Part shown: piece after piece, positions 55,701-63,590 of the stretch
Numbering within the stretch: position 1 is the first letter of the stretch
Layout of the letters: every line of letters begins with the position of its first letter
DNA from: Herpetosiphonaceae bacterium
GTDB lineage: Bacteria; Chloroflexota; Chloroflexia; Chloroflexales; Herpetosiphonaceae
Length of the DNA stretch: 64,000 nt
Direction: 5' to 3'
Assembly (NCBI GenBank): GCA_013538855.1
Contig: JABXJS010000279.1
Location: forward strand, 50,804 to 114,803
The notes under the pieces: generated by a model
What the model saw: the letters and a program-made list of their open reading frames with translations, nothing else
Database searches by the model: none
What the model was told of the DNA's origin: nothing
Program-made: the position numbers and the translations under genes

Positions 55701-58700
55701 AAGGCCGCGTGGAGCAGCCCGGCGGCGCACCGCTGAGCAACGCAAGCGTCATCCTGAGCATGGAGCAGGATGCTGCTCGCGTTGGGCCGCGCAGCGTTCA
55801 GCTCGCCGCAGACGGCACGTACGCCGTCTACCTGCTGCTGCCTGCGACGTTTACCAGCCCGCGCCTGAACGTCCAGATCAGCAAAGATGGCATCAGCAAG
55901 AGCTACCAAGTCACCGGGCTGGTTATTCAGCCCAACCAGCTGAACCAGCGCATGGACAGCTGGCTCTTCGAGCTACGGCGCATCCGCTTCAGCGGCAGCC
56001 TGACGAGCGCGCTCGTGCCCGGCATGCCTGTCCCTGGCCGGCTCACAATCACCGCGCCAGACCTGACCAGCGCGTGGTACTGCGAGATCAGCATCCAGGC
56101 TGATGGCAGCTACACGTGCGACGCCTACGTGCCCAACAGCGCGCCGTTCGACGTAAACTATCGCTTCAGCGGCGGCTGGGGCCAGCTCGACATTCCGGCG
56201 CACATCGACAGCATTCCCAGCATCGGCGGCACCAGCTTCGTCGAGCAGAGCGCCACCGTCAGCCCGACCACGCTGCTGCTCGTCGGCCATGTGACCGACC
56301 CCAGCGGCCAGCCGCTGAGCAACACGCGCATCACTGTCGCCAACGCAGCGACTGGCGCGCCAGGGCTGTTCACCACCAAGACCACGACCACCGACAGCAG
56401 CGGCCACTACACCATGACCGCGCTGCTCGACAACGGCCAGACCAACGTCAACGTGCGCTACACGCTGACCTACTACGGCGTGCGCTACGAGCAGACGCGC
56501 CTGTTCAACGGGATCAACCAGAATCAGCTTAACACGCTCAATCAGCCATTTGAGCTGAACTCGCGCGTGCTGCAAATGCATGGCCACGTTCAGCACAGCG
56601 CGCTGCCGCAGCTAAACATTCCCGGCCAGCTGGTGATCAGCGACCCAAGCGGTGCGCAGCTGTGCGCCACCACGGTACGCAGCGACGGCACATACTCGTG
56701 CCGCGCCCAGGGCGCTTCCATCGCCGCCTTCGACGCAACCTACACGCTCAGCGGCGACTGGGGCAGCGTCAGCGTGCAGGGAGCTGTGGAGAGCGGCGTC
56801 ACCGGCGGCACAACCGATGTCAGCTTTGACTTCAGCGCCAGCCCAACGGTGCTGCACCTGCACGGCTTCGTCAAGGACGAGAGCCAAAACCCGGTCACAG
56901 ACCTGGAGCTGAGCGTGCTAGCCAGCCTGGTCTCGGTAGCCTCGCCGGCGCTGCTAACGCACACCAACAACCAAGGCGAGTACGATCTCTACCTTGTACT
57001 GCAGGAGGGCGTGACCGCTGGCGAGCTCACCTACCGGCTGCGCGCAGGCAACTCGGTTGGCAGCGTCCAGGTGCCGTTCAACGTCACCAGCGGCGCGCTG
57101 CTCGACCTGCCGCACGACATCGAGTTTAGCGCGCGCACCGTGCGCTTCCAGGGCACGCTTGGCAACCTGTTTGCCCCAGCGCTGCGCCTGTCTAACGCCA
57201 AGGTGACCATCTCATCGCCGACCTTGGGCGAGCTGTGTGTGCTCACCACCAGCGCAGCAGGCACCTTCGCCTGTGAGCTAGAGGTGCTCAACACCACGGC
57301 GCTGCCAGTGCACTACGATGTTGTCGGCAGCTGGGGCCACCTAGAGGTTGATGGGCTTATTCCGGCGGGAGCCACCGGCGACACCACGCTGGTGCCGGTC
57401 GCCCTGCTGGCCCGCGCCACCACGCTGCACGTCAGCGGCAACGTCACCGACGCCAACAATGCGCCACTTGGCGGCGCAGTCGTCAGCGTCGCCGGGCTGC
57501 ACGTCGCAGCAGCAACCACCGCCACCACCACGCTCAGCGGCACCTACGAGCTGGACGTGATGATCCAGGCCGGCTTTGAGCTAGAGACGCTAACCTACAC
57601 ACTCAAGTACGGCAGCCAGAACCTGCGCTTCGAGCGCGTCTACGAGTTCGCCAGCGGCCAGCGCACGGCGGTGAGCGCCGACCTGTCGTTTGCCGTGCGC
57701 ACATTCCGCTTCATCGGTCGGCTGGAGAACACGCTCGCGCCGTCGATGACGCTGGGCCGTCAGGTGCTGACCATCGACGCTCCGGGCCTAGGTCGGCTGT
57801 GCAGCGTCACCACCTTCGGCGGCACATACAGCTGCGAGGCGCAGCTCAACGTCACCCAGCCGTTCAGCTTCACCTACAGTCTTGGCGGCGACTGGGGCCA
57901 GCAGACCCACAGCGGCAGCATCAGCAGCCTGCCACCAGTTGGCGGCGTGCAGACGCTGACACGCACGCTCGACTTCACACCGACGCTGCTGATCGCCAGC
58001 GGCCAGCTGAGCACCGCCGATGGCGCGGCGCTGAGCGGCTTCACCGTGGGCATCAGCAACACCCAGCTCTCAAGCTTGAACGCCGTGCTCAACACCAGCA
58101 CGGTCAGCGGAGCCTACACGCTGCCGCTGATCCTCAAGCGCGACCAGCTGAGCGGCAGCCTCAAGTACACGTTTACCCGCGATGGACTGCAGGTCGTCGA
58201 GACTGTGCCGTTCACTGCGCAGGCCAACACCGCCACGCCGCTGATCCACAACACCACCATCAACGCGCGCCAGCTGCGCTTCAGCGGCCAGGTTATCAAC
58301 CACTGGGCACCAGAAACGCAGGTCGCCAGCACCGAGGTGGCGATTCGCGCGGCACAGGGCCAGCTCTGCTCCTGGAAGCTCCAGAGCTACACCGAGCTGC
58401 CGTACAGCTGTAGCGTGTCGCTCGACACCACCGCCGCCATGAGCATCACATATGTGATCACCGGCGCGTGGGGCACGGCCATGATCAGCGGCACCCTGCC
58501 AGCCGGCGACTTCGCCACCTACGCCAACGTCAGCCAGGACCTTGAGGTCGCGCCGACCACCGTGTTCGTCACTGGTGTGATCGCCGATCCCGAGGGCAAC
58601 CCAGTGTCAGGCGCGAAGGTCACCGTCACCAGCCCCAGCTTTGTGTACGCTGGCATCAATCCTCCATCCGACACCACCGGCAGCGACGGCGTCTACGGCA

Positions 58701-61700
58701 TCTTTGTGCCGCTGCGCAGCGGCGACACCGCGCCGAGCATCCACATTGTTGCGGAGAACGGCACGCTGATCACCGATGCCAGCATCACCGCCAGCGTCAA
58801 CGCCGACGAGCTGAACACCGTTGAGCAGTCGCTGCAGTATGACGTGCGCAGAATCGTATTCTCAGGCCGCATCAACAACAGCCTGATCAATCAAGCGCTG
58901 GGCGCGCACACCATCGAGATCAGCAATCCTGACCTCGGCCGACTCTGCACCTGGCACCCGCAGTGGACGCTCTACGCCAGCACGTACCGCTGCGAGACTC
59001 TGCTCGGCTCGCAGGGCGAGCTGCCAATCACCTACACGGTTATCGGCGACTGGGGCAGCGCGGAGTTCGCCGGAAGCATCCCGGCTGGCTCGGTCAGCGG
59101 CTCGCTCGGCGTTAGCCAAGACCTGAACGTCACGGTCACCAACGTGCACCTGTCTGGCACGGTCAGCGATCCGCTCAACAATCACCTGAGCGGCGTTCAG
59201 CTGGCCTTCAAGGGCGCGGATGTGTCGCTCGGCAACACGATCACGCGCACCACAACCGCCGCCGATGGCTCGTACAGCATCGACCTGGTGGTCATCGGCG
59301 CGCTCAACGGCGACGCCATTAGCGGGAACATCGCGGTTGAGCTGAAGGCCAGCCAGGCCACGCTCACCACGACCACCAGCTTCGACGTGCCGGTCAATCA
59401 GCTCACGCCGCTTGCTGCGAGCTACACATTCAACGCCCGTAGCGTAAGCTTCCAGGGCCGTATCCTGCACCAGGACCTGACCTGGATGGATGTGCCCACC
59501 AAGCGCGTCAGCGTGGCCGTCAACGGCAGCGAGCTATGCTCCTGGGAGCCAACGTACTACCAGTCGCAGATCTACGCCTGCACCGGCCAGCTCACCAGCA
59601 CCGATGCCGTCAGCGCCACCTTCACTGTCAGCGGCGACTGGGGCACGCAGGTGCTCACCAAGACCATCCCGGCCGCGCAGTACGCGACCAATACAAGCCT
59701 CCAGCCGGACCTGCTGGTTAGCCCAACCACCCTGCGCGTGCGCGGCCAGGTCCAGAGCAGCACCGGCCCGCTGCCCAGCGCAGCCAGCATCACCGTCAGC
59801 GGCGTCGATCTGCTCAAGCCGCAGACGGTCAACACCCAGTCCGGCAGCTACGAAACCTTTGTGCTGCTCAAGCAGGGGGTTGCCTCCACAACCGTCACCG
59901 TCACGGCACAGTATCAGTCGGCTGCTATGCTGCTCACGCAGCAGGTAACGCCAACCCTGCGCCAGATCACCAGCGTGACGCAGAACTTCACATTCGATGC
60001 ACGCCGAATCACCTTCAGCGGCACCGCAGTCAGCGCGCTCAAGCCTGATCTCACGCTCGGCACACGCAGCATGAAGGTCACGGCCAGCGATGGCTCGCTG
60101 CTGTGCGAGGCGTATGTCTACTCGTGGGATAGCCCGCGCGCTGTCCAGACGTGTAGCGCGACCGTCTACACCACCAGCGCCTTCAGCGTGACCTACACGA
60201 TCAAGAACGATCTGGGCACGCAGGTGTTCAGCGGCACGGTGCCAGTTGGCGCGCCAGGCAGCGACACGTCGGTGAGCGCGCAGTTCCCGCTGACCGTCAC
60301 GCTGCTCAAGCTTACTGGTGTGATCACCAACGGCGAGACCAACACACCGCTCGCTGGCGCGACGATCTGGGCCAGCAGCCCAGCCATCTCGGAGGCGACC
60401 AGCGGCCACGACGCCACCAGCGCCAGCACTGGCGTCTATACGCTGTACCTGGCGATTAAGCCCGGCTACACCAGCGTCAATCTCGCGTCGTCGCTGTACT
60501 ATCACTCGCTCACTCAGCAGCGCCAGGAGAGCGTCTCGGTCACACCGAACGCCATCACGGCCCGGCGCTGGGACGCCACGTTCAGCCAGCGTATGCTGAA
60601 TCTCTACGGCTATGTCAGGCTGGCGCTGAACAACACCGATCTGCAGCCGACGCAGCTCAGCGTCAGCGATGCCGCCCGCGGCCCGCTGTGCGCCTACAAC
60701 TACAGCTCAAGCTCGTCGTACTACAGCTGCGACGCGGCTATCACCGGCACCGCGCCGCTCAACCTGACCTATGTGATCACCGGCCTGTGGGGCACGCAAA
60801 CGCTCACCAAGCCCACGATCCCGGTCAATGTGGCCCTGGGCGATACGCAGTACATCAACCAGAATCTCGCCGTCGCGCCAACCACGCTGAGCATCACCGG
60901 CACCGTCACCTATCCCGACGGCACGCCGATCAGCGGGGCCTGGATTCAGGCCACCGGTCCGGCGCTGGCCTACGGCAGCACCACCAGTCCGCCCGCGACC
61001 GGCAGCAACTCCAGCGGGCGCTATGCGCTCCAGGTGGTGCTCAAGCCCGAGGCGCTCAGCGGGGTGCTGACCTACACCATCGCCGTTGGCCAGTCCACCA
61101 TCGTGGAGACGCGCACCTATACGGCGGCGCTGAACAGCATCACCAGCCAGCGCCAAGACTTCCAGTTCAACGGGCGGCGCATCCAGTTCTACGGCGGCTT
61201 TGTCGCGCCCGAGGCCAATAACGCCGTCGGCAGCGCCAGCGCGGTTGTGGTGCGCGATGCGACGCTTGGCGAGCTGTGCCGCTGGCAGACGAGCAGCACC
61301 GGAACCTACTACAGCTGCTTTGCCAACCTGCGCACCAGCGATCCGCTCAGCGTGACCTACACTGTCAGCGGCCCATGGGGCAGCGAGGTGATCACGGCCA
61401 CCAGCCCGATCACGCCGCCAACCATCGGCCTCAGCTACGACCAGCAGGCGACGCTGGCCATCCATCCAGCCATCCTGCGCGTCCACGGCGCTGTCACCGA
61501 CGACCAGGGCCACGGCCTGGCCAACGCCACGGTTACGGCCTCGGGCAGCCAGCAGTTCGCCTTCGGCCAGTGGTCGCTCAGCACCGCCAGCGATAGCAAC
61601 GGCGCGTACACGCTGAGCCTCCCGCTGCGCAGCAGCAGCCTGAGCGGCACGCTGTACACGTCGGTCAACTTCGGTGTGGCCAACGCCTACAACTCGTTCG

Positions 61701-63532
61701 CCTACAGCGCTAGCCCGCACGGCATCACCAGCGTTGAGAAGCTGTACCGCCTGGATCAGCGCAAGGTTGCCTTCAACGGTACGCTCAGCCACGCCACGCT
61801 CAGCAGCGTCGCCGTGCCAGTCAATCAGCTGGCGGTCAAGGACGGCAGCCAGCGCACGCTGTGCACATACAGCCGCACCTACGCGCAGCCAAGCTTCGGC
61901 TGTACGGCCACGCTCACCGCAACAACGCCGCTCAGCGTGACCTACGTGGTCACCGGCTCCTGGGGCACAACCACCCTCGGCCCGCTGGCGCTCAACAGCA
62001 TTCCCGCCGTCGGTGGCCAGACGACGCTCAGCCAAGCCTTCACCACCACGGCTCCCACCGTGGCGCTGCTGACTGGCACCGTGCGCTTGGCCAACGGCGA
62101 CCCAGCCGCCAACGCACGCGTTATCATCAACAGCAACCTGCTGGCATCAGACCAGCTTGGAGCCGATCCAGAGACCGGCTATACGCCGCCGAGTGTCGCA
62201 ACCTACGTCTACGCCGACGAGCAGGGTGTCTACAGCACCTATGAGCTGCTGCGCAGCGGCGTCACCAGCGGCACGCTCACCTACCAGGTCGACTACGCCA
62301 GCGCCTCTGGCCCGCCGTTCACCGCTGCGGTCAGCGGCCTGCAGAGCGATCAGCTCAACACAATTGAGCAGGACCTCGGCTTTAACAATCGCACCGTGTA
62401 CTTCAACGGCACAATCTACAACGGCACCGTCGCCGACGAGCAGGTTGAGGTCCAGGCCAACGCCATCACCATCACCGACGAGCTGGGCACCGTGCTCTGT
62501 AGCAGCAGCGACACCTCGTCGTACTGGTGCGCGGGCACGCTCACCGGCACCGCAGCGCTGAGCGTCACCTACACCTTCGCCGGCGTCTGGGGCGTGATCA
62601 CCGAGACGGCCAGCATTCCCGCCGGAGCCATCGGCTCAGCGGATGGCTTCACCCACGACATCACAGTCTATCCGACGACCCTGCGCGTCAACGGCCGCAT
62701 CACCGACGCCAACGACGAGGCCGTCGACTGGACCGATGTTGAGATCTACGGCGATCACACCGTCGGCACCATCAGCGTGGACACCGACGAAAACGGCTTC
62801 TACACGGCCTATGTCGCCGTCGCCAACCCGCCCGTCGGCGAGCTGCACGTGCGCACGCGCGGCAACTCGTGGTTCTGGAAGGAGACCACGCTGGCCTACG
62901 ATGTGCCAGCGGGCGCGCTCACAGCGCTGACCCACGACATCAAGCACGATGTGCGCCTGCTGCGCATCCACTCGCACTTCGAGAACACCAGCATATCGGG
63001 CGAGTCGCTCGGCGCTGAGCACGTCACCATCGACGTGCCCGGCACCAGCATCCACTGCACGCAGAGCGGCGCGCCCAACGCGTGGCTCACCTCGGTCAAC
63101 TGCGAGGGCACCACCGAGCGCACCGACGCGCTGCCGGTCGTCTTCACCATCAGCGGCGACTGGGGCACGCACGTGTACACCGACACCTTCGCGGCCGGTG
63201 TGGCGGGCAGCAGCAGCGATCAGATGTTCAACATCCAGATCGCCCCGCGCGTGATCGAGATCAGCGGCACGCTGCGCAGCGCCAGCGGCGATCTGCTGCC
63301 CAACACGCTGATCCAGCTAAGCAGCGCTGAGCTAAGCCAGACCAGCAGCCCCTACGCTTGGAGCGACGACGCAGGCAACTTCACCCTGCGCGCGCTGCTC
63401 AAGGCCGACGTCACCAGCGGCAACCTGACCTACACCGTCTCAGTCAACGGCAGTAGCGCGCAGGTCACGCTCCCCTTCAGCGCTGGCCCCGAGCTGGTCT
63501 CGCCGGTCAGCCACACCGTTCAGCTGCCCTAG
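46754..63532 (+). CDS. giant secreted repeat protein (about 5,590 aa) with VWD domain and 21 two-module repeats
   Basis: A 5,592-residue secreted protein, one unbroken reading frame. The start ATG at 46754 has AAAGGG 7 bp before it. In order: signal peptide (~1-33, cleavage near SVSAAEP); Ala/Pro/Thr linker with LYLPLML; cadherin-like modules (~97-190, ~190-278); an Ig-like module (~279-375); a long beta-rich region to ~1275 with no recognised family; a von Willebrand type D domain (~1279-1475, GGDPHLNTPDGYQYDN and GMLGTPDGDSTNDL); then from residue 1547 to the end 21 repeats of ~193 residues (see repeat entry). No LPxTG, transmembrane end, or autotransporter-like C-terminus is visible. It could be a surface fibre, adhesin or predatory/biofilm factor; none of these is shown. 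It is followed by a strong terminator. Confidence 0.9.
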   Translation: MRHPTMPFIHKALTLLVLITTLAAPLLPATSVSAAEPVGQSSPTAPVAAEQAATPAPAASVSATSAPALPIACTLLERFELYLPLMLKQGSSSGGPNQPPLARSCRADVPADTAVQIELAPFSADPDSNTLTWTLALEPQHGTAAIISSTLFYTPTASFTGSDDLRYTLSDGLANTAARVELNVQGGPLNHAPVANDTVVTVIATNTMQLDLGTLASDADLDPLTYTLLTQPTTGTTVLAGSTLWYTPTTPLTDSQQVEYSVSDGRGGSDSGIVLLSPKPTRIHVTPGGITLGGAGQSHTFSAKAYDALGNEVDPATLDLEWVTTEPLSVSIAPSADGASAVITSQVDLGTIPVIVRSRSDANVYSALVMVTVATIKPEVQVLHNAQIVYPVGNPIPNRDNSFPIDDQGNTIVGAFTGDEVVDVYDVTLPDESDGVLRGPDLSYPVVLQGVAPAVGQLIVADESAPVMGKVTQIVAEREGYVLLKVEQTSFDDIFSALAFSFDSIAMIESGLLRPEQFISTEPVSVSNGLVQNREPAPPGLFADGPCEVGAGFLGLEGKLATSLNFVPPIRADLVIGERDDGSSFLSWFKIMVGAGLTGDIDLGVKLQPGVQVSVACNIMKSFTVGLPPGGGIIDLIDMLIGPQIEFTPKIEAAIKIQGLLTWATGYNIHFEALAEGGYEYRDPDGFHGQGQWLKNVKKDGSAKPTSNTLTYDELSPTNAKIEFSVQAVLVADAEFQLGKRLFDILSYVPGLRSRIDAIKEKLNLKVLSFKTGPQLKTEWGTPAFVVAEQGGFAPSSNLNWIATGEFGITGMIKALEKFKIYASAADIKLFDFGASILIKAFYLPLSGATINVDSSAGLKPGQPLTITVTPQVQVPNDVTDEGQIFFKGSSIAQLERRSDNTLRAILPITQEFCDRAEAEPNNKARLDFVVFNRMPNNISFFPTALMMGTPNFVGSTEVSCKEFNLNLTTTPDVNTLKAQTIDICRDGVSSTPQPYKIPYHLSAHDDWGRIDSLKLSVVKSDGSVVIGSQEKANQPPGPDIRFDGTLIFQPEQDDSVAEYTLTARAHSPASGDQAERERVTTFPIKLRWKDCSGDDLTLNTAVTAKRTASGTYFACLNRGETAVSINSRAMANNSTGIEDLEVTAEYNGLVETATQSGAGTATNLATTLFFQINKDAALALDQPLEIQITAKVRYRNADGEIESATKEETVYVQWVNCEDVKVIDNRTRENDCFILHESRSRTDHVYKNAVTGAEILREEGAPDEWTIYSAEPKSNENCGRRIRRSGGDPHLNTPDGYQYDNFALGEFVYLTPKSGDAGLQIQARQQRVNRIGNFELFPWTSWITALAVRADGTTFEFMPQISLAAFSYTLRINGQPTLLEPGLHRYGAVDLTITPDHQAQLSYAGSVVAVHNVLNAFLEISVDVAPDGMLHGMLGTPDGDSTNDLVHPDGTPAIDTFDMADAWRITEREQSLFTYEEGQGPETFNQDQLGEPPSLQELAPYLDDAQILLQVACDESNIDPIVVRNTALELLTGRDPLEILQTGLCWFVVGGHVHNALVPGLPVPGAKVTLSVPNQPDCVTYTDREGAYRCAIPSLGVVPTVEISVSGRGSASDTRTFSALPLMGGTLEQTADLEVEPTTIQINGHVQDASSAPLVNAQVRFSGPAAAGFSSGYAEAGGDGAFTAYQMFDDGVLSGDNRYELYYVPSWSTNPRAQGIARTVVQTLPTLSEHSLNVITPTLEMSGSSVHFSGRVSYAQHTEQGVAHVPVRIEPLSAVTGWQVCEVETDDTGLYSCDVALSTNPTFQARIHIGDWFTSAPINVDLSTAHLGQPVAVVQNLEVATALLQVSGVVRDSAGNPLPAAEVSWNSPSTLPSLVKTSTNASGQYTLTLNIDPSRTSISGTFNTSYGVAKASLPATFSDLEAGGNQRTQDIELRGSRLSFSGSVLNAFAPQLSLTGTLVITSTALGELCRTQVQNNSYSCIKDVDLTNEASLDLHYTLSGIWGSISSQLVSNATPATGMTQSFVRNFVVQPTTLQLRGRVRSANNTAVAGATVRIESDGAAVEGKTASDGSYQLWLALPLGTSMRSLQYRVTYRQNSVSDVIAATITPGQLNQIDHDLTYNLRQVTFRGTVMSSYGTAMSGSVVRISSPALPTECRTIVGSDGQFTCSAQLSVTAPFTATWTASGFWGQQSQVTSIDVTAGQDQVEAQASFMITPTALRVSGYATTPSGSPISNVRVSVVGTSVQQAAAATTNDAGFYDLLVYLNTPALPTTQTLILQAAVGQTLTTQSFAAQIRPNELVEQQRNVVISGMIFRFSGQISNALSNQPLKNTRVQISSPTLGQLCIADDLQTLQSSQYTCDVLVNGSQTFDVQYTLSGAWGSSSMSTSVTSLPAPGEIKEIRQNLSVNPTTLIFAGSVQDQDGSPLSGALVSIESPDLVQAVKVGSAGDGYRVYGVVRSGVTTATLRYRVSLGGSVVERQVSVPVGLNMLNHHAEDFQFTTGRKLTLSGSITNTTDPAITLGGTLLIFDALRNEEICRSSLDDGSYRCETINTVTGDRVLSYRLSGVWGQQEVPAELIPAGALTHTLNFAVAPALVYLHGTVKRPDGSVIPRARVSIQSYDAVPGSGVAHSVTADDHGVYSDTIVLGENVTSGQIAYRIESNGNTGSAQATFNLPQNSRTTTLEQDLTLATRTIVFSGQITNVVDAQLLPSSQIEITSPQLGLICRTSAGATYQCVLTTDTTDSFTVNYTLSGRWGSTSVQRTIDAAQLPAAGEKLTYTVNLSIRPTMLELHGRLLDHTGAPVNAAVSASGSGVVAQRLSLGDGLYTTTLVLEQINAPTDGQLTLKVFTPAEQQRMVSYTALPGQLTAISVADWTLPEPPQPRRLTLNINLRNLLVPNVPEAQPRGTYTVRSTTGQQWCSGATGSAPCTIDLYSAEPLDIVVEVSGDWGRQQRHLQISDLPDPGATRSIDVDFNINATTILLQGRVEQPGGAPLSNASVILSMEQDAARVGPRSVQLAADGTYAVYLLLPATFTSPRLNVQISKDGISKSYQVTGLVIQPNQLNQRMDSWLFELRRIRFSGSLTSALVPGMPVPGRLTITAPDLTSAWYCEISIQADGSYTCDAYVPNSAPFDVNYRFSGGWGQLDIPAHIDSIPSIGGTSFVEQSATVSPTTLLLVGHVTDPSGQPLSNTRITVANAATGAPGLFTTKTTTTDSSGHYTMTALLDNGQTNVNVRYTLTYYGVRYEQTRLFNGINQNQLNTLNQPFELNSRVLQMHGHVQHSALPQLNIPGQLVISDPSGAQLCATTVRSDGTYSCRAQGASIAAFDATYTLSGDWGSVSVQGAVESGVTGGTTDVSFDFSASPTVLHLHGFVKDESQNPVTDLELSVLASLVSVASPALLTHTNNQGEYDLYLVLQEGVTAGELTYRLRAGNSVGSVQVPFNVTSGALLDLPHDIEFSARTVRFQGTLGNLFAPALRLSNAKVTISSPTLGELCVLTTSAAGTFACELEVLNTTALPVHYDVVGSWGHLEVDGLIPAGATGDTTLVPVALLARATTLHVSGNVTDANNAPLGGAVVSVAGLHVAAATTATTTLSGTYELDVMIQAGFELETLTYTLKYGSQNLRFERVYEFASGQRTAVSADLSFAVRTFRFIGRLENTLAPSMTLGRQVLTIDAPGLGRLCSVTTFGGTYSCEAQLNVTQPFSFTYSLGGDWGQQTHSGSISSLPPVGGVQTLTRTLDFTPTLLIASGQLSTADGAALSGFTVGISNTQLSSLNAVLNTSTVSGAYTLPLILKRDQLSGSLKYTFTRDGLQVVETVPFTAQANTATPLIHNTTINARQLRFSGQVINHWAPETQVASTEVAIRAAQGQLCSWKLQSYTELPYSCSVSLDTTAAMSITYVITGAWGTAMISGTLPAGDFATYANVSQDLEVAPTTVFVTGVIADPEGNPVSGAKVTVTSPSFVYAGINPPSDTTGSDGVYGIFVPLRSGDTAPSIHIVAENGTLITDASITASVNADELNTVEQSLQYDVRRIVFSGRINNSLINQALGAHTIEISNPDLGRLCTWHPQWTLYASTYRCETLLGSQGELPITYTVIGDWGSAEFAGSIPAGSVSGSLGVSQDLNVTVTNVHLSGTVSDPLNNHLSGVQLAFKGADVSLGNTITRTTTAADGSYSIDLVVIGALNGDAISGNIAVELKASQATLTTTTSFDVPVNQLTPLAASYTFNARSVSFQGRILHQDLTWMDVPTKRVSVAVNGSELCSWEPTYYQSQIYACTGQLTSTDAVSATFTVSGDWGTQVLTKTIPAAQYATNTSLQPDLLVSPTTLRVRGQVQSSTGPLPSAASITVSGVDLLKPQTVNTQSGSYETFVLLKQGVASTTVTVTAQYQSAAMLLTQQVTPTLRQITSVTQNFTFDARRITFSGTAVSALKPDLTLGTRSMKVTASDGSLLCEAYVYSWDSPRAVQTCSATVYTTSAFSVTYTIKNDLGTQVFSGTVPVGAPGSDTSVSAQFPLTVTLLKLTGVITNGETNTPLAGATIWASSPAISEATSGHDATSASTGVYTLYLAIKPGYTSVNLASSLYYHSLTQQRQESVSVTPNAITARRWDATFSQRMLNLYGYVRLALNNTDLQPTQLSVSDAARGPLCAYNYSSSSSYYSCDAAITGTAPLNLTYVITGLWGTQTLTKPTIPVNVALGDTQYINQNLAVAPTTLSITGTVTYPDGTPISGAWIQATGPALAYGSTTSPPATGSNSSGRYALQVVLKPEALSGVLTYTIAVGQSTIVETRTYTAALNSITSQRQDFQFNGRRIQFYGGFVAPEANNAVGSASAVVVRDATLGELCRWQTSSTGTYYSCFANLRTSDPLSVTYTVSGPWGSEVITATSPITPPTIGLSYDQQATLAIHPAILRVHGAVTDDQGHGLANATVTASGSQQFAFGQWSLSTASDSNGAYTLSLPLRSSSLSGTLYTSVNFGVANAYNSFAYSASPHGITSVEKLYRLDQRKVAFNGTLSHATLSSVAVPVNQLAVKDGSQRTLCTYSRTYAQPSFGCTATLTATTPLSVTYVVTGSWGTTTLGPLALNSIPAVGGQTTLSQAFTTTAPTVALLTGTVRLANGDPAANARVIINSNLLASDQLGADPETGYTPPSVATYVYADEQGVYSTYELLRSGVTSGTLTYQVDYASASGPPFTAAVSGLQSDQLNTIEQDLGFNNRTVYFNGTIYNGTVADEQVEVQANAITITDELGTVLCSSSDTSSYWCAGTLTGTAALSVTYTFAGVWGVITETASIPAGAIGSADGFTHDITVYPTTLRVNGRITDANDEAVDWTDVEIYGDHTVGTISVDTDENGFYTAYVAVANPPVGELHVRTRGNSWFWKETTLAYDVPAGALTALTHDIKHDVRLLRIHSHFENTSISGESLGAEHVTIDVPGTSIHCTQSGAPNAWLTSVNCEGTTERTDALPVVFTISGDWGTHVYTDTFAAGVAGSSSDQMFNIQIAPRVIEISGTLRSASGDLLPNTLIQLSSAELSQTSSPYAWSDDAGNFTLRALLKADVTSGNLTYTVSVNGSSAQVTLPFSAGPELVSPVSHTVQLP
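50588..51190 (+). other. von Willebrand type D domain within the giant protein
   Basis: Residues about 1279-1480 of the giant protein. CGRR, then GGDPHLNTPDGYQYDNFALG begins the domain as in other VWD domains (G-D-P-H-x-x-T-x-D-G-x-x-Y-x-F); the later GMLGTPDGDSTNDLVHPDGT matches the calcium-binding G-x-x-G-x-x-D-G-D-x-x-N-D segment. VWD domains are used in extracellular multimer assembly in animals and appear in some bacterial surface proteins. Confidence 0.85.
51392..63529 (+). repeat. 21 protein repeats of ~193 residues, each of two modules (A with Cys pair, B carboxypeptidase-regulatory-like)
   Basis: The coding sequence repeats every ~560-600 bp. Module A: strand F-x-G-x-(V/L), a variable part, then Cys, 8-19 residues, Cys (for example ECRTIVGSDGQFTCS, RLCSVTTFGGTYSC), then Y-x-(L/V)-S-G-x-W-G. 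Module B: (L/V)-x-V-x-G-x-V-x-(D/S)-x-x-G-x-P-L-x-x-A-x-V, a variable loop, then D-G-x-Y, like the carboxypeptidase D regulatory (transthyretin-like) fold. I count 21 Cys pairs, all in module A. Modules differ strongly at DNA level, so the array expanded long ago. The first two units are the most divergent. Confidence 0.85.
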
Positions 63533-63552
63533 CGCAGCGCACCGCAACCAGC

Positions 63553-63590
63553 CGCAGGAGCCATCAGTGTCGATGGCTCCTGCGCATTTT
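63553..63590 (+). terminator. rho-independent terminator of the giant gene
   Basis: CGCAGGAGCCATC (63553-63565) pairs with GATGGCTCCTGCG (63572-63584), 6-nt loop, then CATTTT. It sits 20 bp after the stop codon. Confidence 0.9.

Noticed and set aside
60707..62035. Long antisense open frame (442 codons) inside the giant gene
   Set aside because: The composition is typical of a shadow frame in GC-rich repetitive coding DNA; it lies wholly opposite the repeat modules.
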